Source: an uncultured beta proteobacterium (GTDB taxonomy: Bacteria > Pseudomonadota > Gammaproteobacteria > Burkholderiales > Burkholderiaceae_C). From it: a stretch of DNA of 64,000 bases. Below the pieces are notes generated by a model. The model saw nothing but the letters and a program-made list of their open reading frames with translations, was not told the origin of the DNA and did no database searches. The DNA lies in NCBI GenBank assembly GCA_903876735.1, contig CAIRAW010000075.1:62001-126000 (forward strand). The letters run 5' to 3'. Shown here piece by piece: positions 34,677 through 42,417 of this stretch. How positions within the stretch are numbered: position 1 is the stretch's first letter; each line of letters starts with the position of its first letter. Position numbers and translations under genes: made by a program.

Positions 34677-36637
34677 GTTTTTCCAAGATCCTGATTGCCA
34701 ATCGGGGAGAGATCGCGTGCCGCGTCATACGCACGGCGCGCAAGCTCGGCTACCAAACCGTTGCCGTCTACAGCGACGCCGATCAGGCGGCACCGCATGT
34801 GCGACTGGCCGACGAGGCGGTGCACATCGGCGCTTCGGCGGCGGCTGATTCCTACCTGAATGTGCCGTCCCTGCTGGATGCCGCGCGCAAGACCGGCGCC
34901 GACGCCGTGCACCCGGGCTACGGCTTTCTGAGCGAAAACGCCGGCTTTGCACAAGCCTGCATTGATGCCGGTCTGGTCTTCATCGGCCCGCCACCCTCGG
35001 CCATGCTGGCGATGGGCGACAAGGCGCTGGCCAAGCGCCGCATGCTGGCCGCTGGCGTGCCCTGTGCGCCCGGCTATCTGGGTGAGGAACAGGACGATGC
35101 GACGCTGACGCAGGAAGCGCTGAAGCTGGGCTTTCCGCTGCTGGTCAAGGCCGTGGCCGGTGGCGGCGGGCGCGGCATGCGGCTGGTGCGCTCGGCCGAT
35201 GAGATCGCGCCGGCACTGGCCGGGGCCCGGCGCGAGGCGCAAAGCGCATTCGCGGACGGCACGCTGATGCTCGAGCGCCTGATTGATGACGGCCGGCATA
35301 TCGAGATCCAGATCTTTGCCGACGCCCATGGCAACGCCATCTACCTGGGCGAGCGCGACTGCACGGCGCAGCGCCGCCGGCAAAAGGTGATCGAGGAAGC
35401 GCCTTCACCGGTGGTCAATGCCGGCATGCGCGAGGCCATGGGCCGCGACGCCGTGGCCGCCGCGCTGGCGGTCGGCTACCGCGGCGCGGGAACGGTGGAG
35501 TTCATCGTCGACGGTGCGCTCAAGCACTACTTTCTGGAGATGAACACAAGGCTGCAGGTTGAGCATCCGGTGACCGAAATGGTGACCGGCTTCGATCTGG
35601 TGGAGTGGCAACTGATGATCGCGGCGGGTTTGCCGCTGCCGGTGGCGCAGGATGAAGTGCGGATCACGGGCCACGCGATCGAGGCGCGCCTTTACGTGGA
35701 AGACCCCTACGCCGGTTTTGCACCGCAGACCGGCAGCGTGCGCTGCTGGCGGCCGCAGCAGGCTTTGCTCGAGGGCGTGCGCATTGACCACGGCATCGAG
35801 GAGGGCAGCGAGGTCTCGCCGTTTTACGATCCGATGGTGGCCAAGTTCATCGCGTACGGCCGCGACCGCGACGACGCGATCCGGCGCCTGCGCGCGGCGC
35901 TGGCCAACGCGCCGCTGCTGGGCCTGCGCAACAACGCTCGCTTTCTGTCCGACCTGCTGAACCACCCGGCGTTTCGCACGGCAAGCATGACGACCACGCT
36001 GATCGACCAGTGGCAGGAGCGCTTTGATCCGCTGCTGCAGCGCCCGCTGCCGGACGACGCAAGCTGGTGCCTGGCGGCTGCAGCCTTTGCCTTGCAGAAC
36101 GGTGCCAACTGGCGCGCGGACAGTGTGGCGGCGTTTGATATTCCCCTGCGCTGTGACGAGGACCTGCGCAGTCTGCGCGTGCAGCCGGATCGCATCGGTC
36201 AGGTGAAGGTCACGCTGGGTGGGCAGACGCACCGCGTGCGCATTCTTCATTTTGACGCCGGTGAAATGCAGTACGAAGTCGACGGTGTTACCCGGCGCGC
36301 CGCTGCCGTGATGCAGCAGCATGAACTGCACCTGGCCCTGGGCGCGGCCACCTTTGTCTTCACCGAGGTTTCGCCTTTTCCCGACAAGAGCGCCCTGCAG
36401 GACGCGACGCGCGCGCGCTCGCCGGTGGCGGGCAAGGTCACGCAGATTCTGCTGACGGTCGGTGACCGGGTGCAGGAGGGCCAGGCCCTGCTGTGCGTCG
36501 AAGCCATGAAGATGGAGATGTGGCTCTCTGCCCAGACTGCGGGCACGGTGAGCGCGGTGCACGCGCAGGTTGGCGAACAGGTTGAATCGGGCGCCGTGCT
36601 GGTTGAAATTGAACTCGATGCGAAAAAGGAAACGTGA
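34673..36637 (+). CDS. Acyl-CoA carboxylase biotin carboxylase/carrier (alpha) subunit, AtuF/LiuD-like
   Basis: ATP-dependent biotin carboxylase fused to a biotin carrier, 654 residues. It begins FSKILIANRGEIACRVIRTA, has the ATP-grasp loop KAVAGGGGRGMRLVR (about 157-171) and FLEMNTRLQVEHPVTEMVTG (about 288-307). The C-terminal biotinyl domain carries the AMKM biotinylation site with Lys at about 613. A central BT-like linker region (about 470-570) joins it to the beta subunit, as in methylcrotonyl/geranyl-CoA carboxylases. Start overlaps the hydratase stop (ATGA), and its TGA overlaps the next ATG by one base. It forms the holoenzyme with the first gene of the operon. Confidence 0.92.
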   Translation: MSFSKILIANRGEIACRVIRTARKLGYQTVAVYSDADQAAPHVRLADEAVHIGASAAADSYLNVPSLLDAARKTGADAVHPGYGFLSENAGFAQACIDAGLVFIGPPPSAMLAMGDKALAKRRMLAAGVPCAPGYLGEEQDDATLTQEALKLGFPLLVKAVAGGGGRGMRLVRSADEIAPALAGARREAQSAFADGTLMLERLIDDGRHIEIQIFADAHGNAIYLGERDCTAQRRRQKVIEEAPSPVVNAGMREAMGRDAVAAALAVGYRGAGTVEFIVDGALKHYFLEMNTRLQVEHPVTEMVTGFDLVEWQLMIAAGLPLPVAQDEVRITGHAIEARLYVEDPYAGFAPQTGSVRCWRPQQALLEGVRIDHGIEEGSEVSPFYDPMVAKFIAYGRDRDDAIRRLRAALANAPLLGLRNNARFLSDLLNHPAFRTASMTTTLIDQWQERFDPLLQRPLPDDASWCLAAAAFALQNGANWRADSVAAFDIPLRCDEDLRSLRVQPDRIGQVKVTLGGQTHRVRILHFDAGEMQYEVDGVTRRAAAVMQQHELHLALGAATFVFTEVSPFPDKSALQDATRARSPVAGKVTQILLTVGDRVQEGQALLCVEAMKMEMWLSAQTAGTVSAVHAQVGEQVESGAVLVEIELDAKKET

Positions 36638-37524
36638 TGGACAAAGCCATTCTGACCTGCGCCCTGACTGGCGTTTTGACCAACCCCAAGCAGCATCCGG
36701 TGCCGGTGACGCCGGCCCAGATGGCACAGGAGGCGCGTGATGCCTTCAACGCAGGCGCCTCCATCATGCATGTGCACCTGCGCATGCAGGAGGAGGGCCT
36801 GGGCCATATGCCATCGTGGGACCCGGATGTGGCGGATGCGGTGGTCAGCGCCATCCGGGCTGCTTGTCCTGGTGTCATCATCAACCTCACCACTGGCGTT
36901 ATCGGCAAGGACATCTCAGGGCCGCTGGCCTGCATCCGGCGTGTCAGGCCCGAGATTGCGGCCTGCAATGCCGGCAGCCTGAACTACCTCAAGATCAAGG
37001 ACGACGGCCAATGGGCCTGGCCGCCGATGGTGTTCGACAACCCGGTCGCCAAGGTGCAGCAGTTTCTCGATGTGATGCAGGAATGCCAGGTGCACCCGGA
37101 GTTCGAATGCTTCGATGTCGGCATCGTGCGCTCGGTCGGCATGTTTCTCAAGAGCGGCATGCTCAAAGCCGACATGGGCCGCGCCGAATACAACCTGGTG
37201 ATGGGGGTCGCTTCCGGCATGCCGTGCGACGCCGATCTGCTGGCGCTGATTCCGCGCTGGATGGCACAGGGCAGTGTCTGGCAGGCGACCCTGATCGGGC
37301 GCAGCGAAATCTGGCCGGTGCACCAGAAGACAGCCGAACTCGGTGGCATGCTGCGCACCGGTCTTGAAGACACGTTCTATTTGCCCAATGGCGACAAGGC
37401 CAGTGGCAACGGGGCGCTGATCACCGCACTGGCCGACTGTGCAAACAGGGCAGGGCGCGCTGTGGCGAGTCCGGCCGAGGCGCGGGCTCTGCTGGGTCTG
37501 CGGGAGGCTACTCAGGTCCGCTGA
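36637..37524 (+). CDS. 3-keto-5-aminohexanoate cleavage-type enzyme (BKACE, DUF849)
   Basis: Beta-keto acid cleavage enzyme of 295 residues. The TIM-barrel BKACE family condenses a beta-keto acid with acetyl-CoA to give acetoacetate and a new acyl-CoA. The zinc-binding HVH motif is at residues 45-47 (MHVHLR), and the family segments NLTTGVIGKD and the GLED motif near residue 245 are present. AAGGA precedes the ATG, which overlaps the alpha-subunit stop (TGATG). As the last gene of the operon it may process a beta-keto acid produced by the lyase step of the pathway. Its substrate cannot be told from sequence alone. Confidence 0.9.
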   Translation: MDKAILTCALTGVLTNPKQHPVPVTPAQMAQEARDAFNAGASIMHVHLRMQEEGLGHMPSWDPDVADAVVSAIRAACPGVIINLTTGVIGKDISGPLACIRRVRPEIAACNAGSLNYLKIKDDGQWAWPPMVFDNPVAKVQQFLDVMQECQVHPEFECFDVGIVRSVGMFLKSGMLKADMGRAEYNLVMGVASGMPCDADLLALIPRWMAQGSVWQATLIGRSEIWPVHQKTAELGGMLRTGLEDTFYLPNGDKASGNGALITALADCANRAGRAVASPAEARALLGLREATQVR

Positions 37525-37658
37525 CTGGCAGATGACCCAGCCCGTGACCGGTGCGTGAGGGGGGCACTACCGCCACAGGATCACAGCATCAGACAGACGC
37601 CGACCCAAATCGAAACCATGATTTTCTTCTTCACCACTGAGGAGCCAGAAAAGCACGC

Positions 37659-39479
37659 TTACTTGCAGCCATAGTTACAGAAAGTCGGGAACAGTGTCTG
37701 CAACTTCTGCGCCATCGCTGGCGTCAGTTTCTTGAAAAGCTCCGCGTTGTAAGACCCGCCGGGCATGCGGTGGATGCTGGCGTCGCCGGTGGGGTTGACG
37801 TCTTCAATGGCATCAGCACCCTTGACGATTTGCGTCGCCGCAATGGCGTAGGAACGCGATTTTGCGGCAGGGGTTCCGTTCTGAATCGCCGGGTCGACAT
37901 CGGTGGCGACGATCGAGAGGGTGCTGTCGGCGTTCCAGTAAATCTCGAAGGTGCGGAACTGCTGCGGGAAATCCCGCAAAGATGGCGTTTCAACCTGCCA
38001 GAAGCTGTTTTCAGCTTGCGGCGCCACAAAGGCCTTGACGACATTGACATGCCGATGCCCTGACAGCCACAGCAGCAAATTCGGATGCCTGTGCAGTTCT
38101 GAAATCAGGTCGGGCAGACTGACCGCGTTTTGCACGGGCGCTTTGGCGTCCGGGTTGACCCACCAACCCATCGGACTCGTTTTACCTGCGGGAGGGGGAT
38201 TGGTCTCGTCAACGGCCAGGGGGATGTGCGCCGCAATGATCATGAGCTGACCCGCAGCGTCGCCTGCGGCCAGTTCGGCCTTGAGCCAGCTCCAGCGCGG
38301 CAGGTCCAGAAAACCATGACCATGAACATCGCTGGAGCCGTCGTCGTCGCGCTGGGTGTTGTCGAGCACGATCATCTTGAGCGGCAGATTGGCCTTGGGC
38401 AAAAAGCTGTAGCATGCAAACCCGGCCTTGGCATCGGTCAGGTTGAAACCGTGTCCGACCGGGCTGGAGGATGTCTTGAAAAATTCCGCCATCCACTGAT
38501 CGCGGTTGATGGCCCGGCGGTCCTTGTCGACAACCACGGTGGGCGGCCCCGCCGGAAACTTTTCCTTCGGGCCTGCGCACTTGATGTCACCATTGGGGGT
38601 CGAGCCATCGATCACGCCCATGAAAGCGAGTGGTTTATTGATCGCTGTGGGATCTGTCAGGATGTTGCCAGTCGCAAAGACTTTGTCGCTGGTGTAGGTA
38701 TCGCGCAAGTCGGGTCGCAAAGGAGTATCCAGAGGGATCGAACCCATCCAGAAGTGATCGTGGTTACCCAGGGTCTGGTACCAGGGAATCGCCTTGTTCA
38801 ACCCGGCTGCCTGGTAGGGCTTCTGGTAGTCGATGCGGTCGGAGCCCAGGCGAGCACCAGAACTCGGGTTAATGAGCTTGCCGTCGAGCACGTCGATGTA
38901 CCAGCGCAACTCGTTGTACTGGGAACTGTTGCAGCAGTCGCCCAGAGAGAGGCCAAAATCAATCGGGCTTTTGGCGTGCAAGGCGTTGACGGTCTGGATT
39001 GCCGCGTCCAGCACATGCGTGGTGCACATCATTACAGGTGAATACATCGAAGCCGAAAACGGACTGACGGCTTCAGTCTGCAGTCCCAGGTAGATTAACT
39101 GATTGGGAGATTCCTTGTCGGTGATGTGAATGTCACTGATGGTGAAGAAACTCAGCAGCTTGGCTTTTTGACTGGCGCCGGAAACCTCATACCCAGCGGG
39201 CATCAGATCCGTGCGTTTTTCCGCCGCCAATGGCGCGCCAAGTGTCCAGTTGCCATAGCCATATTGTCGGAATGTGGCCACTTCGTAGAGATGGGCAGCT
39301 TTTGCTGGCTTTGCCCCCCGCACGACCGTATTCTGGAGCGTTGTAAAAACCTCCGAAGCGATGGCATAGCCCGCACTAGAGCCTTGCACACCACCAGCGC
39401 TGCCAGCCGTGGCCGGGCCACTGGCGAGCGGCACGGTTGTGAAGATCGAATACTTGAGGAAATCACGACGATCAAACAT
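37659..39479 (-). CDS. Tat-exported metallophosphoesterase (TIGR03768-like)
   Basis: Calcineurin-like phosphoesterase of 606 residues. The N-terminus MFDRRDFLKYSIFTTVPLAS is a twin-arginine signal (RRDFLK). Metal-binding blocks are all visible: SDIHITD (about 116), LSLGDCCNSSQYNE (about 178), TLGNHDHFW (about 238), IIAAHIPL (about 415) and LSGHRHVNVV (about 477). The protein is longer than small cytosolic members and fits the TIGR03768 group of exported phosphoesterases. A weak AGGAG (GAGAATTTTCC region) precedes the ATG. It stands alone. Substrate (phosphodiester, phospholipid or nucleotide) is unknown. Confidence 0.9.
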   Translation of the reverse strand: MFDRRDFLKYSIFTTVPLASGPATAGSAGGVQGSSAGYAIASEVFTTLQNTVVRGAKPAKAAHLYEVATFRQYGYGNWTLGAPLAAEKRTDLMPAGYEVSGASQKAKLLSFFTISDIHITDKESPNQLIYLGLQTEAVSPFSASMYSPVMMCTTHVLDAAIQTVNALHAKSPIDFGLSLGDCCNSSQYNELRWYIDVLDGKLINPSSGARLGSDRIDYQKPYQAAGLNKAIPWYQTLGNHDHFWMGSIPLDTPLRPDLRDTYTSDKVFATGNILTDPTAINKPLAFMGVIDGSTPNGDIKCAGPKEKFPAGPPTVVVDKDRRAINRDQWMAEFFKTSSSPVGHGFNLTDAKAGFACYSFLPKANLPLKMIVLDNTQRDDDGSSDVHGHGFLDLPRWSWLKAELAAGDAAGQLMIIAAHIPLAVDETNPPPAGKTSPMGWWVNPDAKAPVQNAVSLPDLISELHRHPNLLLWLSGHRHVNVVKAFVAPQAENSFWQVETPSLRDFPQQFRTFEIYWNADSTLSIVATDVDPAIQNGTPAAKSRSYAIAATQIVKGADAIEDVNPTGDASIHRMPGGSYNAELFKKLTPAMAQKLQTLFPTFCNYGCK

Positions 39480-39789
39480 GGAAAATTCTCCTGTGATGAG
39501 TTAACGCGCTGGTGAAACCGGTCCCGACCCGTGCGAGTGGTCCATCGAAGCCGCCGGGTAACGAAACCAAGCTTGCGATGCCAAGGGAAAAGGCGAGTTT
39601 GCTATTTTTTCGAGCGTCATCCGCTATTGCCTGTTGGTTTCGCCAGGATGGCTAGGCCCGAGACATGAATGAAATTGAACACGCATGGCTGATGCTAGTA
39701 CGAGTCGTGCAGCAAACCTTTGTTGAACGGCGCAATGCTTTTGATTGACGCATCTAAATTTGGTGTGCGGCAGTCAATATCGGTCAATA
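39480..39789. other. 310-base intergenic stretch
   Basis: No convincing gene is seen. It is richer in A and T than the surroundings. Near its end a 9-bp direct repeat GTCAATATC occurs twice (39773-39781 and 39783-39791) with a 10-bp period. The 39480-39600 part is upstream of the phosphoesterase gene and should hold its promoter. Confidence 0.5.
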
Positions 39790-40059
39790 TCAATTCTGTG
39801 ACCAGCCCCCCAGGAAGCAGGCGTTAACCAGGTTTCGGTCGCTTGGCAACTTGACCAAGGCCGCATTGCGTGGCGCTGCCGTTCTAACTCGTTGGCCGAC
39901 GTTTGTTTCAGTGGGGAACTGCGCCAACAATCGCTCGGCCTCAGCTTGGCCTTGCTCTGACGTGGCGTCCTTCACATCGAACAGACGCATCAGACCGTCC
40001 GCGGCAGCGATGCATACGGCTGGCAGGGATACGGCAATGACGGTTTGGGTGATAGACAT
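39790..40059 (-). CDS. Possible small hypothetical protein (89 aa)
   Basis: Starts MSITQTVIAVSLPAVCIAAA, which could be a signal or transmembrane segment. It continues with an acidic helix (DVKDATSEQGQAEAERLLAQ) and ends in FLGGWSQN. Composition is plausible for a protein, but no family is recognised and no Shine-Dalgarno is visible. The opposite strand is open as well. It lies in a weakly coding stretch between the phosphoesterase and a tRNA. Treat as tentative. Confidence 0.35.
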   Translation of the reverse strand: MSITQTVIAVSLPAVCIAAADGLMRLFDVKDATSEQGQAEAERLLAQFPTETNVGQRVRTAAPRNAALVKLPSDRNLVNACFLGGWSQN

Positions 40060-40071
40060 AGTTTTGGACAC

Positions 40072-40440
40072 CGGTCGTAAAGCGGCGCAGGGTCTATGGC
40101 GTATCGCAGCAACCGTGCCAAGCCGTCATAAGCCAGCCAATGAGTTTTGGTTTGCCGCTGAAAATTGACGGATTGGGTCAAGCCTTGAAGAAATACTGCG
40201 AATTTGGCGTCCAAGGCGACATTGGAACTCGCCGGTCAGGAGCACCCGCTATGGATTGGCCGCCATGGGTATGGCGTTCGTTACCGAAGAAAGGCCAACC
40301 CAATAGCCGCCTGTTTTGACGGCCATCCGCCGGGCACAACGAATTCGACTCGGGCGCTGACGAAGTTGCCGGGATACATTGGCAGCAAGGCATACTCTGC
40401 CCAACGCTGTCACATGACAAATAGCAGACTTTCAGAGGGA
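40072..40440. other. 370-base stretch without a supported gene
   Basis: Between the small hypothetical frame and the tRNA terminator no credible gene is seen. An open frame across this part and the tRNA is only the translation of the tRNA and its flanks. No repeat or clear regulatory element was found. Confidence 0.5.
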
Positions 40441-40480
40441 AAAAGAAAAAGTCCGGAAGGTTTTGAACCATTCCGGACTT
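40441..40480 (-). terminator. Intrinsic terminator of the tRNA-Leu gene
   Basis: A 10-bp perfect stem, AAGTCCGGAA (plus 40449-40458) and TTCCGGACTT (40471-40480), is followed on the minus strand by a T-rich run (plus 40441-40450 is nearly all A). It begins 6 bases after the tRNA 3' end. Confidence 0.85.
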
Positions 40481-40485
40481 ATCTT

Positions 40486-40570
40486 TGGTGCCTCGGGCCG
40501 GAATCGAACCGGCACACCTTTCGGTACAGGATTTTGAGTCCAGCGCGTCTACCAATTCCACCACCGAGGC
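40486..40570 (-). tRNA. tRNA-Leu (anticodon CAA)
   Basis: The 85-base minus-strand sequence starts GCCTCGG, pairs with CCGAGGC at the 3' side, and ends in discriminator A plus encoded CCA. The T-arm is CCGG-TTCGATT-CCGG and the D-arm contains GGTAGAC. The anticodon loop is CTCAAAA (anticodon CAA), and a long variable arm (TGTACCGAAAGGTGT) marks a class II tRNA. One anticodon-stem position appears mismatched (T-T). A terminator follows immediately. Confidence 0.95.
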
Positions 40571-40610
40571 TGGTATGAGGTGAGGCGCGAATTATGGCAC
40601 AGTGTGGGGT

Positions 40611-41513
40611 ATGAACTATCCAAGCATTGAAGATTCCATCGGAAAAACCCCTCTTGTCAGATTACAGCGTATCGGGGCACAGGAATGCAGCCAGCGCGGC
40701 AACGTGGTTCTGGGCAAACTCGAAGGCAACAATCCGGCCGGCTCGGTGAAGGACCGCCCCGCTTTGTCAATGATCCGCAGGGCCCAGGAGCGCGGTGAAA
40801 TCAAGCCCGGCGACACCCTGATCGAGGCCACCTCAGGCAATACCGGCATTGCGCTGGCAATGGCGGCGGCCATCAAGGGCTACCGCATGATTCTGATCAT
40901 GCCGGAGGATTTGTCGATCGAGCGGGCCCAGACCATGAAAGCCTTTGGCGCCGAACTGATTCTCACGCCCAAGAGCGGCGGCATTGAGTACGCGCGCGAT
41001 CTGGCCCTGCAAATGCAGGGTGACGGCAAGGGCAAAGTGCTGGACCAGTTCGCCAATGCCGATAACCCGCGTATTCATTACGAGACCACCGGCCCCGAAA
41101 TCTGGGCCGATACCAAGGGGCAAGTGACGCACTTCGTCAGTGCCATGGGCACCACCGGCACCATCACCGGTGTTTCGCAGTTCCTGAAGGAAAAGAATCC
41201 CAAGGTGCAGGTCATCGGCGTGCAGCCGATGGACGGTTCGCGCATTCCCGGCATCCGCAAGTGGCCGCAGGAGTACCTGCCAAAAATCTACAACCCGGCC
41301 AATGTCGATGAGCTGCTGTACGTCAGCCAGGAAACGGCCGAGGACATGTGCCGGCGCTTGGCGCGCGAGGAGGGCATCTTTGGCGGCATCTCCGCCGCTG
41401 GCGCCTGCTGGGTGGCGCAGGAGATTGCCAAACGCGAAAACAATGCCACCATCGTCTTCATTGTCTGCGACCGTGGCGACCGCTACCTTTCGACCGGCGT
41501 TTTCCCGGCCTGA
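40611..41513 (+). CDS. cysM: Cysteine synthase B (O-acetylserine sulfhydrylase)
   Basis: PLP enzyme making cysteine from O-acetylserine with sulfide or thiosulfate. The 300-residue protein starts MNYPSIEDSIGKTPLVRLQR. The PLP lysine is Lys47 in NPAGSVKDRPALSM, and the substrate loop is ATSGNTGIALAMAA (about 71-84). GTTGTITGVSQFL binds the PLP phosphate. Length and the NPAGSVKDRP form match CysM rather than CysK. It diverges from the tRNA gene. The following Nudix gene is 24 bases downstream. Confidence 0.94.
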   Translation: MNYPSIEDSIGKTPLVRLQRIGAQECSQRGNVVLGKLEGNNPAGSVKDRPALSMIRRAQERGEIKPGDTLIEATSGNTGIALAMAAAIKGYRMILIMPEDLSIERAQTMKAFGAELILTPKSGGIEYARDLALQMQGDGKGKVLDQFANADNPRIHYETTGPEIWADTKGQVTHFVSAMGTTGTITGVSQFLKEKNPKVQVIGVQPMDGSRIPGIRKWPQEYLPKIYNPANVDELLYVSQETAEDMCRRLAREEGIFGGISAAGACWVAQEIAKRENNATIVFIVCDRGDRYLSTGVFPA

Positions 41514-41537
41514 TGACACCTCAGAGAAAATTAACCC

Positions 41538-42068
41538 ATGAGCCCTGCTTTTCGTTTTTGCCCGCAATGCGCCACACCACTGAGCCTGGTTACCCAGGCC
41601 GAGGACGGCGGCGACAAGGCGCGCCTGCGCTGCGGCGCCTGTGATTACACGCACTGGAACAACCCGACGCCGGTGCTGGCGGCGGTGATCGAGTACCAGG
41701 GCAAGGTTCTGTTGGCGCAGAACGCTGCCTGGCCAGGCAAGATGTTTGCGTTGATCACCGGCTTCATGGAGGCCGGTGAAACGCCACAGGGCGGCATGAG
41801 CCGCGAGATCAAGGAAGAGACCAACCTGGACACGAGCGAACTCAAACTGATCGGTGTCTACGACTTTCAGCGCATGAACCAGGTCATCATCGCTTACCAC
41901 GCGGTCTGCGATGGCGAAGTCAGCCTGTCGCCAGAACTGGTGGACTACCGGTTGATGGAGCTGGCCGACGTCAAGTGCTGGCCGGCCGGTACCGGCTACG
42001 CGCTGGCCGACTGGTTGCGCTCGCGCGGCCACGAGCCAGAGTTTGTCGAGTTTGCGCGACGGCGCTGA
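41538..42068 (+). CDS. Nudix hydrolase with N-terminal zinc ribbon
   Basis: Pyrophosphohydrolase of 176 residues. A zinc ribbon is formed by Cys8, Cys11, Cys32 and Cys35 (FCPQC, RCGAC). The Nudix domain carries the complete box G75-F-M-E-A-G-E-T through REIKEET (to residue 95), so it should be catalytically active. The layout resembles NudC/Npy1-type and ADP-ribose-type Nudix proteins but is too short for NudC (about 257 residues). Substrate is probably an NDP-linked metabolite. It is probably co-transcribed with cysM. Confidence 0.9.
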   Translation: MSPAFRFCPQCATPLSLVTQAEDGGDKARLRCGACDYTHWNNPTPVLAAVIEYQGKVLLAQNAAWPGKMFALITGFMEAGETPQGGMSREIKEETNLDTSELKLIGVYDFQRMNQVIIAYHAVCDGEVSLSPELVDYRLMELADVKCWPAGTGYALADWLRSRGHEPEFVEFARRR

Positions 42069-42182
42069 TGCCAGTGGACAGCCAAATATCACGTTATTTG
42101 TTGGGGACAGAGCTTGTTCACTTCGTGTAACGGCGGACTGTCCCACAAGGCTTTACTATTGCCCCCATTCCAAGGAACCTTG

Positions 42183-42410
42183 ATGCACATCGACAAAGAG
42201 CTTGACGCCCGCGGCCTGAACTGCCCGCTGCCCATCCTGAAAGCGAAGAAGGCCCTGTCCGACATGCAAAGCGGCCAGACCCTGCGCGTGCTCGCCACCG
42301 ATGCCGGTTCGGTGCGCGATTTCCAGGCTTTTGCCAAGCAGACTGGTAATGAACTGCTGGAGCAGCAGACCGAGGGTGTTGAGTTCACCCACGTGCTGCG
42401 CCGGCGCTAG
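42183..42410 (+). CDS. tusA: TusA-family sulfurtransferase
   Basis: Sulfur-carrier protein of 75 residues. It begins MHIDKELDARGLNCPLPILKAKKAL with the conserved CPxP motif, whose cysteine carries the persulfide. AAGGA precedes the ATG at 42183. Length matches TusA/SirA-like proteins (about 75-81 residues), which relay sulfur for 2-thiouridine in tRNA or for molybdenum cofactor and dissimilatory sulfur routes. It is convergent with valS, 7 bases apart. Proximity to cysM fits sulfur metabolism. Confidence 0.9.
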   Translation: MHIDKELDARGLNCPLPILKAKKALSDMQSGQTLRVLATDAGSVRDFQAFAKQTGNELLEQQTEGVEFTHVLRRR

Positions 42411-42417
42411 GCTCGTT

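Noticed and set aside
30947-36637. Leucine (liu) operon assignment
   Set aside because: Gene order differs from liuABCDE, no HMG-CoA lyase gene is present, and the carboxyltransferase residues look geranyl-CoA-like. Kept as the alternative only.
40178-40564. Minus-strand frame beginning MVELVDALDSKS
   Set aside because: It is the conceptual translation of the tRNA-Leu gene and its terminator, a well-known artefact.
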